64,000 nt of DNA from the NCBI GenBank assembly GCA_015698045.1, contig BLAL01000039.1, forward strand, positions 162,391-226,390. Direction: 5' to 3'. The stretch is from Rhizophagus clarus. Its lineage: Eukaryota; Glomeromycota; Glomeromycetes; Glomerales; Glomeraceae. Under the pieces are notes generated by a model. It saw nothing but the letters and a program-made list of their open reading frames with translations, was not told the origin of the DNA and did not search any database. The translations under genes and the position numbers were made by a program. Of this stretch, positions 12,467-24,598 are shown in pieces (within the stretch, counting starts at the first letter, position 1; each line of letters begins with the position of its first letter).

Positions 12467-13478
12467 TACAGTCAACTCCCTTTATAGTCACCTCCGTTAT
12501 AGTCACATTACCCTGTATAATCACCTTAGTTAAGTGTCCCAAATTTTCATATATAAAAACTATTGTTTATAGCATAGCGGACATCTCTATTTTATCACAA
12601 TTTTGCTGATCATTTGTCGATTATTTATTAATCATTTATTCAATTTTATCATGTTGCTATAATTAATTTAATTAATTTTAATTGAACAATTCTACATAAT
12701 AATATATACTCAAAACTTACAAGCAGTTTAATAATAGTTTAAATTTACTACAATTATATTAAATTTTATTAGAATTATATGTTAAATAATTTATTTTTCA
12801 AAAATAAAGAATTTTCTTACAATTTTTAGACTATTTATAAAAAAAAATTGAAAGCAATTAGCAAAAATTTAGTTATATAATTTATTTGTTATCAAATTCA
12901 TATAAATGCCCAAACATTAATGTTTTCAAATCCAAAAATTGACTAAAACCCAAAAATTGACTGAATTTTAATAATTAGTAATAATTTAATAATATTGCAA
13001 CAACCAGTGATCAGAATTTGATGGTTTATAGCTTGTTAGATTCGTCTTATCAAGACAAACATTTGGTAGTAATTTCATAAATATTTGTGAAAAATTGATT
13101 GAGAAATGACGTTTGAAAGTTTATATTTATTATACAGATTATAATAATATAATTGCAAATGCAATTTTAGCCATAACTTCTTGGTTACCTAAAATTACAT
13201 TTGGTTACTTCAGCCATTAACTTTAAGGAAGTTAAATTATAGCCCATAAAAGTTTCAAGCTTTGCCTGAACTTCTGTGGCTTCACCTGAAGCTTTAAAGT
13301 GATATCACTAAATTTACTATATGATTGGCAATGATCGATAAGGTGATATAAGAATGACCGCTATTCTATCATTTATAGTCACAAACTACTTATAGTCACT
13401 ATCACATCTTTTTTTAAAAATTTTATATACAGTATATGTGATTATAAAAAGATATTTATCAAAATATAATTATTCTAT

Positions 13479-15467
13479 TTTTATTTTATTTTTGAAACCA
13501 GTTACTTTATTAAGTAAATGCCCTTAGGGCGACGTCAAGAGTACAAAAAGACTAACTATATCGAAACCAACTCCGAGAAAGTAGCTAGAATCAGGTAGAC
13601 TCCAATCCTATCGAAACAGGATGACCGGTTAGACCAAAGTCCCAATTTCCAATTAAGGGAGAAAATTGTAGCAACCTATCCATCACAGAACCCAACCCAA
13701 AAAGAAATAAAACACTATATATGACTAAAATTTAGAAATTAGAGTTAACAAAAGCTTGACAATATCCATCTTATCGTCAGTCTTCTTGCCCGAGGACTTC
13801 TTTTTCTTTTTGTCTTTTGACTTTTTCGAAGTCTTCGTTTTGTTCTTGTTAGGTTTAGAATTAGCCGAGTGAGTTTTCGAGGAACTAGAATTCTTGGTCT
13901 TCATAGAGGAGTCTTTACTTTTGGACTTCTTAGTCGAACCAGAGGAATCCTTGGACTTTTTTGTTTGTGAGGCAGTAAGGGGAGCCGAACACCATGGGAG
14001 AGAGTAGTCAACATCGTTATGATTGAAATTAAATCTGGTCTTCCTACAGATTTCTACATCGTCATATTTTTCGAAGAAGACTACAATCGAGGCCTTTCCA
14101 CCTGTTTCAAATTGTTTAATAGCTTTGATTGGTAAATTACCAAACATTTCCTGAGAAGGAGCAGTGCGTTCCCATGTTGACCAATAACGAGATTCTTGAG
14201 GTAAATCATTAAGGTATAAGCGAAACTGTTCTCTTTTTTTCCTTTGGTGTAGCGACCAGTTTCCAGGGAACCAACGTACAGATATATCACCAAGGGAGTA
14301 TTGCCATATCCCCTGTTCGAAGGAAGCGAGTGCGAAAGTTGAGAGACATATTTTGATTCGAAGCGTTTGGTATTTCCTTTGCTTCTTCACTGTCATCGAG
14401 ATAGGATCTCCTCACGCTTTAAGTTCAGCAAGTATTTTTTCGTGGGACCAACTTGAGGGTACGTCATAAACAAAGATATCCCTAATGTTATTAACTTTTT
14501 CATCAGGAATGTTAGTATCAACGATTATTTTTTCCACCGATTTTTCTGGAACCTTCTTTTTCTTCTTATCTTTTGGCATAGTATTACCACTATCGGAAGG
14601 ATGCGGAGGTATAGGTATATCATCATTGGCGAACTCCATGTTTACGTTGATCAATTCCTCATCAGCTGTAGGCGATCGCTACTCGGGCATAATCGGCGAT
14701 TTTGAGGAGGTACCAGGCTGAGATATTCCTAATTCAGGTATTATCGGTGGTGTAACTAGGTGTAAGTCACCAGAATTTACCAGATTCTGTATATCACGTG
14801 AAATTCCATCTGCAACTGGACCGCCCACTTTTTCCTCAAAGTTGGACGATATTTTTTGAAAAAATTCAGGCTGGTGAAGAAAAGCTTCAAAAATCCTTAG
14901 GCCTGAGTGTATTATCAAAGAAACCAGTGTGTTTGGAATGTTTGTTTTGCGTGATATGTCTTTGTATCTTACAGGTTCAGCAGCAACACCAAAGGTCTTT
15001 ATTAACCTTTTGCCTTGTTCCTGGGCAGTGCCACTTGTAATATGTTGAAAATTTTCGTCGAGCAAAGCAAGAACATGTTGTTCATATTGTGTGCACCACG
15101 ACGCTATTTGGGCATCCGTTGTTACTATCGCAGGGATAGAAGGCCGTGGTGAAGATACAGGTTGCTTGTTTTTGTTTTTCTTCTGTTTCTTTTTCCCTTT
15201 TTTCTTGGACTGAACTTTGGACCAAGTGCGCTGGGGAGAAGGGGTCTCATCACCCTCTCTATAAACTGAATAAGAAACGATAGAAGAGGACTCTTCAGCT
15301 TCAGAAGAAGAGTCGTTGTCAGTAGGGAGATATTCTTCTTCCATAAAATATTTGTTTTGGCTCAACTCCATAACGTCGTTATTTAATAAAAAAAAAAAAA
15401 ATTTTGTTTTAAATTTTATTATGGTTGTGAACGGAACGGGGAAGAGTTTTTTGAACTGCTAAGAATT
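13479..15467 (-). mobile_element. ORF1-only LINE retrocopy nested in the mariner-like element
   Basis: It is bounded by an exact 18-bp direct repeat AAAATATAATTATTCTAT (13461-13478 and 15468-15485), the long target duplication expected of target-primed reverse transcription. The 5' end is at 15467 and the 3' end at 13479, ending in an A/T-rich tail. It carries only an ORF1-like gene; there is no reverse transcriptase, resembling HAL1-type half elements. The 3' untranslated part (13479-13724) has no coding content. Confidence 0.8.
13725..15371 (-). pseudogene. LINE ORF1-like nucleic-acid-binding protein, two nonsense codons
   Basis: One frame of 549 codons from ATG 15371 to the stop at 13725 is broken by TAG at 14681-14679 and TGA at 14414-14412; there is no frameshift. 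Order of parts: acidic Ser-rich N-terminus, Lys-rich block, a helical segment, Pro-rich linker, then an RRM-like unit from FVYDVPSSWSHEKILAEL (about 14480) to the SLGDISVRWFPGNW strand, ending in a long Lys/Ser-rich tail ending near LLLTLISKF. The TGA sits where a Trp would suit an RRM-like loop (TGG to TGA) and the TAG fits CAG to TAG. Such proteins coat retrotransposon RNA. The RRM-like call is by pattern only. Confidence 0.7.
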
Positions 15468-16560
15468 AAAATATAATTATTCTATGATCTAATGATCAGA
15501 TTTATATGATCTTTAGCTCATTAGGCTCATTTCATTGAAAGGAATCAAATGGTAGTAATTTTATAACGATTGGATTAATATTGACTGAGAAATTTGATTT
15601 TAAAGACCAGATCAGCATTTTTTATATGTAAAATTTGTGTAACATTAAATATTTTGACTTATTTTAATTATTACAGGTTCTAGTGATCAGATTTTAATGA
15701 TCTTAGGCTTATTGGAATCGTCTTATCAAGAGAAAACTAATGGTTATAAATCTATAATAATTGGAATAATATTAACAAAATTACTATGATGTGAATATTT
15801 AACCAAAATTATTACAATTTATAATTCTAACCAAAATTACTGATTTAATTATAAGATTTTATTGCTTATAGTCACATCTCATTATAGTTACCAAATATAA
15901 ACTGTCCCAAATGTGTGACTATAGAGAGAGTTGACTGTAGTACAAAAAAACTTACTTTCAATTTTGTGATATTTTTACTAACTATTATTATTTTTAATTA
16001 TTTTTTTTATTTTTAACTATTTTTTGTTCATTAACTAATTTTTTTTTAGATCTTTTATTTTTAAGTGAAAACTTAAAAAAATTAGTATTTTTTTAAAAAT
16101 ACTTACATTAATATTTAAATACTATTTAAATAATATTTTTAAAATTTTAAAGATTTTAAAAAAAAAATTAAAAATATAATAGTTAATAAATAAAGAAATA
16201 TTTAAAAAATTTTATTTAGTATGTATTTTAAATAAAATGATTTAAAAATAAATAAAAAAGAAACTGATATCATTTTTTTTTAAAAAATAGTTTCAAAATC
16301 AATTTTTATTGTATTTTTTATAATATAAATAAATAGTATTTTGTTATTTTCTACTGCTTTTAGTTATTTTTGTTATTTTTAATATTTAATTTAATTAATC
16401 AATAAATCACCTAATTACAGTAATTTAAAAATAGTAATAAATAAATTATAAATATTAAAAAGAAATAAAAACTTAATATAAAAATTAACTTATTTTCAAA
16501 TTCAAATTCTGATATATATTATAATTTATATTAAAAAACCATCTTTTAAACTTTAAGTAT

Positions 16561-16610
16561 AGTGGGATACTATGCTTTAACTTAATTAAGTTAAAGCATG
16601 ATATCCCACT
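16561..16610. repeat. 50-bp palindrome
   Basis: Arms of 25 bp (AGTGGGATACTATGC... and ...GATATCCCACT) with two mismatches surround the centre CTTAATTAAG. It can form a hairpin or cruciform. It immediately precedes the 19-bp tandem array. Confidence 0.8.
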
Positions 16611-16633
16611 TAGACTAGGTTATGTTACCATGC

Positions 16634-16747
16634 TATAATCTAAATATCACACTATAATCTAAATACCACGCTATAATCTAAATATCACACTATAATCTAA
16701 ATACCACACTATAATCTAAATATCACACTATAATCTAAATACCATGT
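16634..16747. repeat. 19-bp tandem repeat, about six copies
   Basis: The unit TATAATCTAAATAYCACAC is repeated six times with alternating C/T at one position, then decays into related TAATCT/CTAATTACC motifs up to about 16,990. Confidence 0.85.
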
Positions 16748-17859
16748 TACGATCTAATAGCTATAACCTAATTACCATGCTTTAATCTGAATACATAACT
16801 TGGTTACCACACTTTAACCTACTCTCTTTATTTTGATGTTATCTCTGTTCACATTCTAACTATTTATTTAAACATTTCTTGGTATTTGTATTTTTCTCTT
16901 GTATGTGGTTTTATTATCATGTTATAATCTAAATATTACTCATGCTTTAACCTAATTACCTCTATTTTCTTTCCACTTCTACCCCATTTGTAATTTAAGT
17001 TATATATTAAAGATACTGGCCTTCTGCTCCTGATTGGATACCAAATTCTATATTAAAGTTCTTACCTTTTTACACCTATTTTGTTATCTATCCAAATGCC
17101 AAAATATGATAAAAAAAATATCATGTTAGGTGGCACAGTAATTTGATGTAAAACTGCGATTAATTTCGGCCAGCTTTATAGCATAATTTTGGCTGATTTT
17201 TGGACACATGATTTGAGAATCCAGCTTGGCAATATGATGGTACCATGATGGTGTCATGGAACTGTTATGGAACTGTTGAGGAACTGGCATGGAACTAAAG
17301 TGATTCTATTAGTTTGCCAATTCTGAATTAGTTTTATGCTAGCTTGGATGCTGAGTTATTATATCCAAAGATCTGGCCAAAATTATGGAATAGTATTAGC
17401 CAAAATTAAGCAAATCTATACTGCGCCTTACTGCGCCATAGTCATGTGATACTGTTCTGATGACAGAACACACTCTGTCATAATATAGCAAATTTAATTA
17501 ACTGGTTTTCACTAGTTCCGTATACTATGGCCAGCCTATTTAATTGCCAGAAGTGCGCTAATTTTGTAATCCCATTTGTTGCCAGTATATGTATACCAAT
17601 TTCATGTCCGAAGTTGAAGATGTGATATGTATTATTATGGCCAGCCAAAAAAGTGCACCATCTTGCAACCTGACTATTGCCTATTTGTTACCAGTGTAAT
17701 TATACCAATTTTGCGTCCCAAAGTTTGAATTATTAGAGTACATTCATATTGTATTTCCAGTTGGTTAAATGCAATATGTATTACCATGGCCGGTCCAATT
17801 TTTTATATAATAATTCTGGAGAAGGCTTCATACCATACTCAAGTACATACTATCGAGAT

Positions 17860-17907
17860 GTAGCCTTCTTTCATTATTTTATATAAAAATTCTGAAGAAA
17901 GCTACAC
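17860..17907. repeat. Left inverted repeat of the virus-like region
   Basis: It begins GTAGCCTTCTTTCA and ends CTGAAGAAAGCTACAC, so it is itself palindromic. The reverse complement of 45721-45767 matches it over about 47 bases with a few differences. A poorer copy lies just outside at about 17,804-17,834. It may be the terminal repeat of the 28-kb element or a dispersed small palindrome. No target duplication was found. Confidence 0.55.
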
Positions 17908-18048
17908 TTTTAGATATATATCTTCTTGTCTTCTCTTTACGATTTGCCGACTAAGTTTACTATTGTCTCTTTTTTGCAACTATCAAAAAAAATAAATTAA
18001 ATATTTCTGAATTTTATAAAGTAATATAAATATTTTCAAACTAATATC

Positions 18049-21000
18049 ATGCATACACCAACTATTTTCAACCAAACTGATCGCTCTGAAACTTTCACCT
18101 GCTACAACAGTACTGGCCCCGTAGCTGGTGTTTCATCATGTAATGATATTGTAGCAGAATTTGATAACAGAATAATTACTATACTCTGGCAACGATTATC
18201 CACTAAGCAACCCATATATTTCATGCCTACGGATGTGAGTGATGAAGCTGAAAATATAAATGAAATGTCTACCTATATTTTATGTATTACTGGTACTTTG
18301 ATTAATGGGCAGAAGGTGATCATGAATATTGCAAACATCAAACTCTTCTTTGATGCTGAAGTGCCAGATAACTATTCCTCATCTTCTTTTAAAACTATAT
18401 TAGCACGTATTTTATCTACTACTCTCAAAAACACATCAAAATTTGGGTTTGAGGATATTCGTGCTTTTTCACTTCAAGGATACCATACAAAGAAAAAAGC
18501 ATATATCCGTGTTAACACTTGGGATTATTTTAATAGCTATAATGCATTAAAAACAGTTTGTAAAGTTGGTATTTATACTACTTCTGACGATCTAACTCTT
18601 AAATATTATTATCGTAAAGTGGTTTGTAAAGAAAGATTGCCTCTTTCTAGCTGGGCAACATTAAGCAATTATTTATATGTACTGTTAGAAAATATTTATC
18701 TCTTCCAAGTATCTGTGAATAATTACAATCCAATAAGTGAGGTCAATTATAATAATCCATTATTCTTCTCAGCACTTTCATGGGATTGCACTCCTTATTC
18801 TTACGTGGGATATCGAAACATATAGTTCATGAAGAATGGGTGAGGCATCTAATGCAAATTACGAAAAAGATATTGTGTTCATGATTTGCATGACAGTTCA
18901 CTGGAAAGATGATTCTGAACTGTTAAAACAAATCTGTCTTGTTGATGTCAAGACGGCATCAGATCTGCGATAGATTACAGTTGTATGTGGATCCCAAGTT
19001 AATTTATTAAAAGTATTTGCACTATGTTGGAAACTTTTAGCTTCAAATATACAAATAGGCTTTAATGATTCGTAATATGACTGGCCGTTTATTGTGAAGA
19101 AAGCTAAAAAATTAGGGGTTCTTGAATGGATATTCAATCAAATGTCATTAAAGCCTTCAAGCTTCGAAAAAATTTCAAAATGACAATATCAGTATAATAT
19201 GATAAAAGTAAATAATGAGAACTTCTATTCGAAAAATCTTAAAATCTCTGAATGTGTGGCTATCGATGTCTGGCCTTATTTTATGAGATTATATTCTAAT
19301 CAGAAAAAAGTAGTCTTGCATATTACTTAAGGGAGTGTAATCTTGAAAACAAAGTGGATTTACCTATTCACCACATGAACGAATACTATGAAATGGCATT
19401 AAAAGAAATAAATGCCACAACAGCTGAGCAGATACGTGAAGTGGCCAAATACTGTATTATTGATACTCTTAGTTGTCAGCGATTAATGGTCAAGTGCAAT
19501 GTAATTAATGAATATAGAGAAGTAGTGTCTATATCTTTCTTATCATTATATGATGCACATTATTTCGCAGGGGGAATGAAAGTATGTAATCTTTTGGGTG
19601 CTAGTACACGGCAAAGAGGACTTTTAACTAGCACTATATCATGCGAACAAACAGAATCTGAAAGCTTTCTGGAAGCATATGTCTTCCCACCAATAAAGGG
19701 GTTCAAAAATAAACATCCTGTAACTGGCTTAGACTTTGCATCTTTGTATCCAAGTCTTATCATGACTTACACCTCTCGCCTGATAAAATCATTTTATCTT
19801 GAGAGCATGCTGAACAAAGTGGTAAAAAACTTCACAAAATTAGTTTTAAATTCAATAATCAGGATTTTCTCATATGGTTTATCCAACATAATAATATTCC
19901 CGAAGAAAAGGGTCTATATGCTGATGTGTTAGAATATTTATCTACTAAACGGAATGAGATGAAAAAATGTCTTGCTCCTTTGAAAGAAAAAAAGGAAGAC
20001 ATGGAACTGGTAATAGCTTCAATGAATAAAGGTTTATCATTACCAGGGGTAATTGAGAAGGAGTTAGCAAATGTAAAGGGAAAAAAGCGTGTTAGCCTTA
20101 CTAAAAATTTATATCATTTTATTAATAAAGTAAGGCATGAATTTGTAGTAGAATATGATTCTATTTGTTTTGACTACTCTTGCTTAGATGCGAAACAATA
20201 TGCTCTTAAGGTGTACATGAATACATTTTATGGCACTGCTGGAGATAGTAAATCCCCTTTCTTCTTGCAAGCACTGGCTGGGAGCATCATATCAGCTGGA
20301 CAGAAAAATATCAAACTTGACGCAGATTTTGTTAAAAGTAAGAGTTTTTAGATAAAATATGGAGATACTGATTCATTATACTTAGTTCCTCCAGAAAGGT
20401 GCTTCCAGGAATGCGATAAAGCATATGACAATAGTAATGGGATCTCAAAAGAAAAATATTGGTCTAGAATGGTGAACGTTTCTATGGAAGTGATGGAGAA
20501 ACTCTGTGACAAAGTTAATGACTTTCTTAGAAAAGATAATGGATCATCTTATATTAAAATGGCATATGAGAAAGTCTTATTTCTGGTAGTATTTATTGGA
20601 AAGAAAAAGTACTACAGCATCCTACATGAAAGTAAGCCAAACTTTAATAGAAAGCCTTTCATTCGGGGGGTAGAGACTGTAAAACGTGAAAAATCTAATC
20701 TTTTCCGCAAAATAGGAAAGCGTATTATAGATAAATCTATGAGGGTGAATAATACACGTACTTTGCATCAGATTGTGGAGGACGTGCTCAAAGAAACCAT
20801 AAAGGATATTTCGCAGACAGATCTTAATGAAATAATTAAAACTGCTGTGTAGAAGTCCAATAAAAATAATAAGAGTATTAAGCGTTTTATTTCACAAATG
20901 CAAGATAGACATACCTGTGAAGGAGTGGATGCCAAACGGCACATAAAAAAGGGCCTAATACTTGAGCTTTATCTTTATGAAATCCCAGAACCAGGTAAGC

Positions 21001-21403
21001 GTTTTGAGTATGTTGTAGTTGAGAATGATTCATCAGATAAAATCAGAGATAAAATGGAATATCCAGAGATAGTGAGGCGATTAGGTAAAAAGATTGATAT
21101 CAGCTATTATCTGAAAACTGTTGTTGACCTCTGTACGCGATTTATAAACTATGATGATATATATCCGTCAGCCATCATCTGAAATTGTGCTGGAGGCCTT
21201 AAAAAAGTTAAAAGATGGTAATAAAGCGGGTGACAATAAAGCGGATGATAGTGGAGTGGATGTAGATAACTTGGACAAAGACGAAGAAGATGAAGACAAA
21301 ATAGACAAAGATGTGATATCAAAAATAAGAGATATCTTAGCTCAAAAATTGGCTGAAAAGTGGGTTAGGGGGTATATCAAAAATCTACATAAAGGTCTAA
21401 AAT
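18049..21403 (+). pseudogene. Family B DNA polymerase, virus-like, degraded
   Basis: A replicative DNA polymerase with 3'-5' exonuclease. In order: N-terminal domain (from ATG 18049), exonuclease I DIET at 18809-18820, exonuclease II NDS*YDWPF near 19065-19090, exonuclease III YCIID near 19447, motif A DFASLYPS at 19732-19755, motif B KQYALKVYMNTFYG near 20190-20232, motif C YGDTDS at 20358-20375, a KKKYY motif near 20605, and an acidic C-terminus. The layout is like delta/viral RNA-primed polymerases rather than protein-primed ones, as no TPV insertions were noticed. It is broken by at least four frameshifts (near 18,790, 19,315, 19,765 and 21,160) and seven stops: TGA, TAG, TAA, TGA, TGA, TAG, TAG. 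Exonuclease and polymerase catalytic Asp residues are still readable. It is the first gene inside the left inverted repeat. Confidence 0.88.
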
Positions 21404-21405
21404 AA

Positions 21406-22293
21406 GATAAAGCCATCATATTCCATCTATAGAAAAAAGCTAGTATTTACATGAAAAAATTATTTGATACTACTTATGCTGACAAGGGAGAATATCTGAC
21501 TAATAATGCTTATTACCAATCTTTCCTCAATGCGCTAGATAAGCAAGAAGAATCTATCCGCTTAAAACTTTCATCATTGCTTAAAGAATTTCCTAAGTTG
21601 ATATAGGCTATAGAGAAAGTATATATAAATTAGTTACTAAGAAGTGAGTAATATCCTTAGAACAATATTTAACATCATATTATTTGGATGAGTGTAAACT
21701 ACTAGCAGGTTTCTGAAACATATGGTATAAAGTAGTTGGTCTAGAAATCACACGCTATCAAACATTATTGAAGTTACATGAAAATAAAAAAGATAATTTA
21801 TCTAAAGCAGATATAGACGAGATCATCAAATTATATGGTTAAATACTCTTAGCGAAGTCTGGCAATTCCAGCTAGGAAGACTTAGTCGTAAGACGCTTCG
21901 TATAATATTATTTATATATTTTTTTCTTGTGCAATAATACGCGCTAACTTCAATTCCTATATTCGATTTGATCACGAGAAATCACCCCTCTGATCGTATA
22001 GTTCAGCCTCAGATATGCCCAGAGACGTGAAATGTAAAGGAGGTCACTTTATGATCCAAATCACTTTAATAGGTGGTCTGAATGTATCAGTAGCTATTCT
22101 CTTTCAGGATGATTCGTGCTTTGTGTTCTTATCCATATCCATGAGGTAAAGTTTCATAGGGAGTAGTCCCGTCTCTTGGTTCTTTTGCATATCGAGTTGG
22201 AAATTCATAACTATGATTTCTATTTAAGGGTATTTTATAATTTGGAAGATTTTTTTTCTTCATTGACAAAGAATATAGATAAGAGGATATGCG
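21406..22293. other. Gap after the polymerase; a short degraded coding trace
   Basis: Near 21,450-21,605 a plus-strand trace starting MKKLFDTTYADKGEYL reads helical before a stop, possibly the tail of a further degraded gene. The rest has frequent stops in all frames and nothing recognisable. Confidence 0.3.
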
Positions 22294-22809
22294 CTATATA
22301 AAGTATATGATTAGTAATATTATTATGAAGAAGATGGCATACTGAAAAAATAAGGAATAAGGTGATTCTAAGGTTGTTTTAGGGTTAGTGATTTTATTAC
22401 CTTTCTTCAGTCCTTTATTACCTTCAATCACTTCAGACTTGTTGGATATTTTTGGGATCTGCTCGGCTAAACTAGTATTAACTGGTCCCTTTAGGATTGC
22501 TTCTTGAAGGAGTGAGTCTTTCTCTATCAATGCCTTTTGCACTGTGGCTAAATCATCTTTCATTCACGCCAATTCATCATTTTTTTTGACTAACAAGTCT
22601 TCTAAATCACTTTTTTCCAAATCTAGATCAACATTTGTATTAGTTAGTTCCACATTTTTCAGTTCTACTTTGCGCTTAAGAAATTCCATTTCTGATAATT
22701 TCTTCTGTGCTAAAGATACCTCCTGCTCTAATTCTTCTACTCTTGATTGGAGAGTTTGTATCTCTTCCAATTTTGTAGCAACCTCAGTTTCAACGTTAGT
22801 AAGAGACAT
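22294..22809 (-). pseudogene. Coiled-coil protein with C-terminal membrane anchor, one TGA
   Basis: ATG 22809 starts MSLTNVETEVATKLEEIQTL, a coiled coil of about 80 residues with heptad Leu. An in-frame TGA at 22566-22564 is followed without frame change by MKDDLATVQKALIEK, a Lys-rich linker and a hydrophobic C-terminal segment (FFQYAIFFIIILLIIYFI) that looks like a tail anchor. The total is about 171 codons. The arrangement suits a small structural or fusion-type membrane protein, but no family is recognised. The TGA fits a lost CGA (Arg) codon. Confidence 0.55.
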
Positions 22810-22879
22810 ATTTTTTGGGCAATCTGGTTTTTGAGTTCTCTCACCTAATCTTCAAGCTGGTATACATGCTAATGTTACA

Positions 22880-23460
22880 GGCAAAACTGAAACCTGCCCA
22901 TAGGTGAAACCTTCAAAACTAGGCAAAACTAGTTTTGTCACAGGTATAAAATCTAAAACTTCTGAAACCTCTAAAACCTCTGAAACCTCTGTAACTTCCG
23001 TAACCTCTGTAAATTTTTTATATACTGTATACGTGCAGTCAGCACGTAATTGAGCTGAGAAAAAGGTTTTTACATTTAAATTTAGATAACGATCTTATTA
23101 AGCTATGGAAGAAGAATATTGATAATACAAGGGGATACTAAACCTAGATGCAGAGGTTTATTAAAAATCTAGATGAAATTATTGAAATGGCAATTAGTGC
23201 ATAAAAAGAATATATTGATATTCACAATACAATAGAAAATGAAAGTAACATAAAAATTTACAAGTTATTAATTTTATGTATAGCGCATTATTATAGAATT
23301 TATATAGAATAATTATTTCAATTTTAAGACAATAAAATACATAGTAAAACATAAAATTAGGTTTGGACAAATTTCAGACATTAAGTAATTTGAAATTTAA
23401 GGTTACAGAGGTTACAGAAGTTTGGGCAGATTACGGAAGTTTGGGCTAAGTTTCAGATTT
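22880..23460. repeat. Inverted CCTCTGTAAC-type repeats, possible MITE
   Basis: A plus-strand array of CTCTGAAAC/CTCTGTAAC units at about 22,960-23,012 faces its inverse (GGTTACAGAGGTTACAG) at 23,401-23,417, with CTGAAAC...GCCC motifs on the outer sides. It may be an old non-autonomous element; ends and target duplication are unclear. Confidence 0.3.
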
Positions 23461-23737
23461 TGACTTCAAAAGGTGAAACATTTTGCCAATCACAAAACAG
23501 TTTCGCCTGCAACATTAATACATGCTCCAAAAAGCTCTCATTATTTTTTATCAAAAGATCGCATCTAGTACCAAGCTGAATACCTGAGCTTACAGCAATT
23601 TCTAGGTCTCGCTTTATATAAGTAAGTTGGTTTTTAAGCTCTATTCGGCTGAGCAGATATTGATTAGATGGCGAAACTACAAGATTATTGCCAGATACTA
23701 GAGCTACCCCACCATTTATTTCATTCAGCATATGCAC
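23453..23737 (-). CDS. Unrecognised 94-residue protein
   Basis: It starts MHMLNEINGGVALVSG and continues with a helical, amphipathic middle (LSRIELKNQLTYIKRDLEIAV) to FEVKI. There are no stops or frameshifts. It lies in the virus-like region between the coiled-coil/anchor gene and the small plus-strand gene. Composition is like its neighbours, so it may be a surviving gene or the C-terminal part of a longer one; the start is uncertain. Confidence 0.35.
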   Translation of the reverse strand: MHMLNEINGGVALVSGNNLVVSPSNQYLLSRIELKNQLTYIKRDLEIAVSSGIQLGTRCDLLIKNNESFLEHVLMLQAKLFCDWQNVSPFEVKI

Positions 23738-24127
23738 ATTTGCTATATGAATTTACTTGAGGGGGGAAATATTTTTATGATTTTTTTTCTAAAACACGAT
23801 CTCTCCAAATTTTTTGGTAATGTGTACATGATATTTTTTTTCAAATGTGAATATGGGATTCAGAATTAAATAAATATTAAACTAATAAAAAACTGATAAT
23901 AAACTAGTTTAAAATAAATATGATATTTAAAGTGTATATATCTTAAACCTATTTTTATTTGGATCAAGATAATAGCAAACTACGTGATAAAGGAAGTGAG
24001 TTTTGAATATATATTAAACTAATATAAGACCAATATAAGACCAATAACAAACTAATGTTAAATAGGTTGCGAATAATTTTTCTACAAGTTTTTTATTGGT
24101 ATCATACAAATTTATTATTAGCAACTT

Positions 24128-24433
24128 ATGAGCAAAAAACAATTAACCTGCACCCGTAAATTTCTTAAATCAGATGCCACCCGCTTGTCACCTAAAGATA
24201 TCGAAGAAATCAGAAATGCTCATAATAATATTCCAAATGCTTGACGTATTATGTGTAAAAAACATCATATAGGGGCAATGACATATCAAAAAATCATTGA
24301 TAATCAGAAACCTCCTGAACTGACTGAGGAATGGCATAGAATCTTAGAATCTGTTAGTATCTCTGGTCGGATTTCAGAAAATAACCAGGAATCTTCACAG
24401 CCGGCAGGTGCGAAGCATAACACTTCCTCATAA
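24128..24433 (+). pseudogene. Small basic HTH-like protein, one TGA
   Basis: ATG 24128 starts MSKKQLTCTRKFLKSDATRL. An in-frame TGA follows NNIPNA and the frame then continues RIMCKKHHIGAMTYQKIIDN to the end at 24433, 102 codons in all. The pattern of two helices around KHHIGAMTYQKII resembles a small DNA-binding helix-turn-helix, but this is a guess. The TGA fits Arg. It converges with the Gag-like gene on the other strand. Confidence 0.45.
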
Positions 24434-24598
24434 CTCACTTTTTTTTAATGTACCATCTTCGATTAAATCTTGCAAAATACAATCTGGAGTCGAGGAAGCA
24501 TCACATTCAGGAGTAGTCCTCGCACAATTCACTTCAAGTTTGTTCTTAACCTTATGCATATTAATTGGGATAAAAAATTCCTTACCATTACATTCTAG

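Larger units (their letters stand above)
12469..15937. mobile_element. Mariner/pogo-like DNA transposon remnant (contains nested LINE copy)
   Basis: The ends are inverted: CAGTCAACTCCCTTTATAG at 12469 and its near complement ending TTGACTG at 15937. Each is flanked by TA (12467-12468 and 15938-15939), the target duplication of the Tc1/mariner/pogo group. A TATAGTCAC motif repeats just inside both ends. Removing the nested retroelement leaves about 1.46 kb without a transposase frame, so it is non-autonomous or decayed. The superfamily is inferred from the TA duplication and ends. Confidence 0.75.
15940..17859. other. AT-rich, repeat-bearing DNA left of the virus-like region
   Basis: No gene is seen. 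Besides the palindrome and 19-bp array listed separately, 17,520-17,790 holds two diverged copies (spacing about 112) of a unit with ATGGCCAGCC, TTTGTTRCCAGTRT and TATACCAATTT. Confidence 0.4.
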
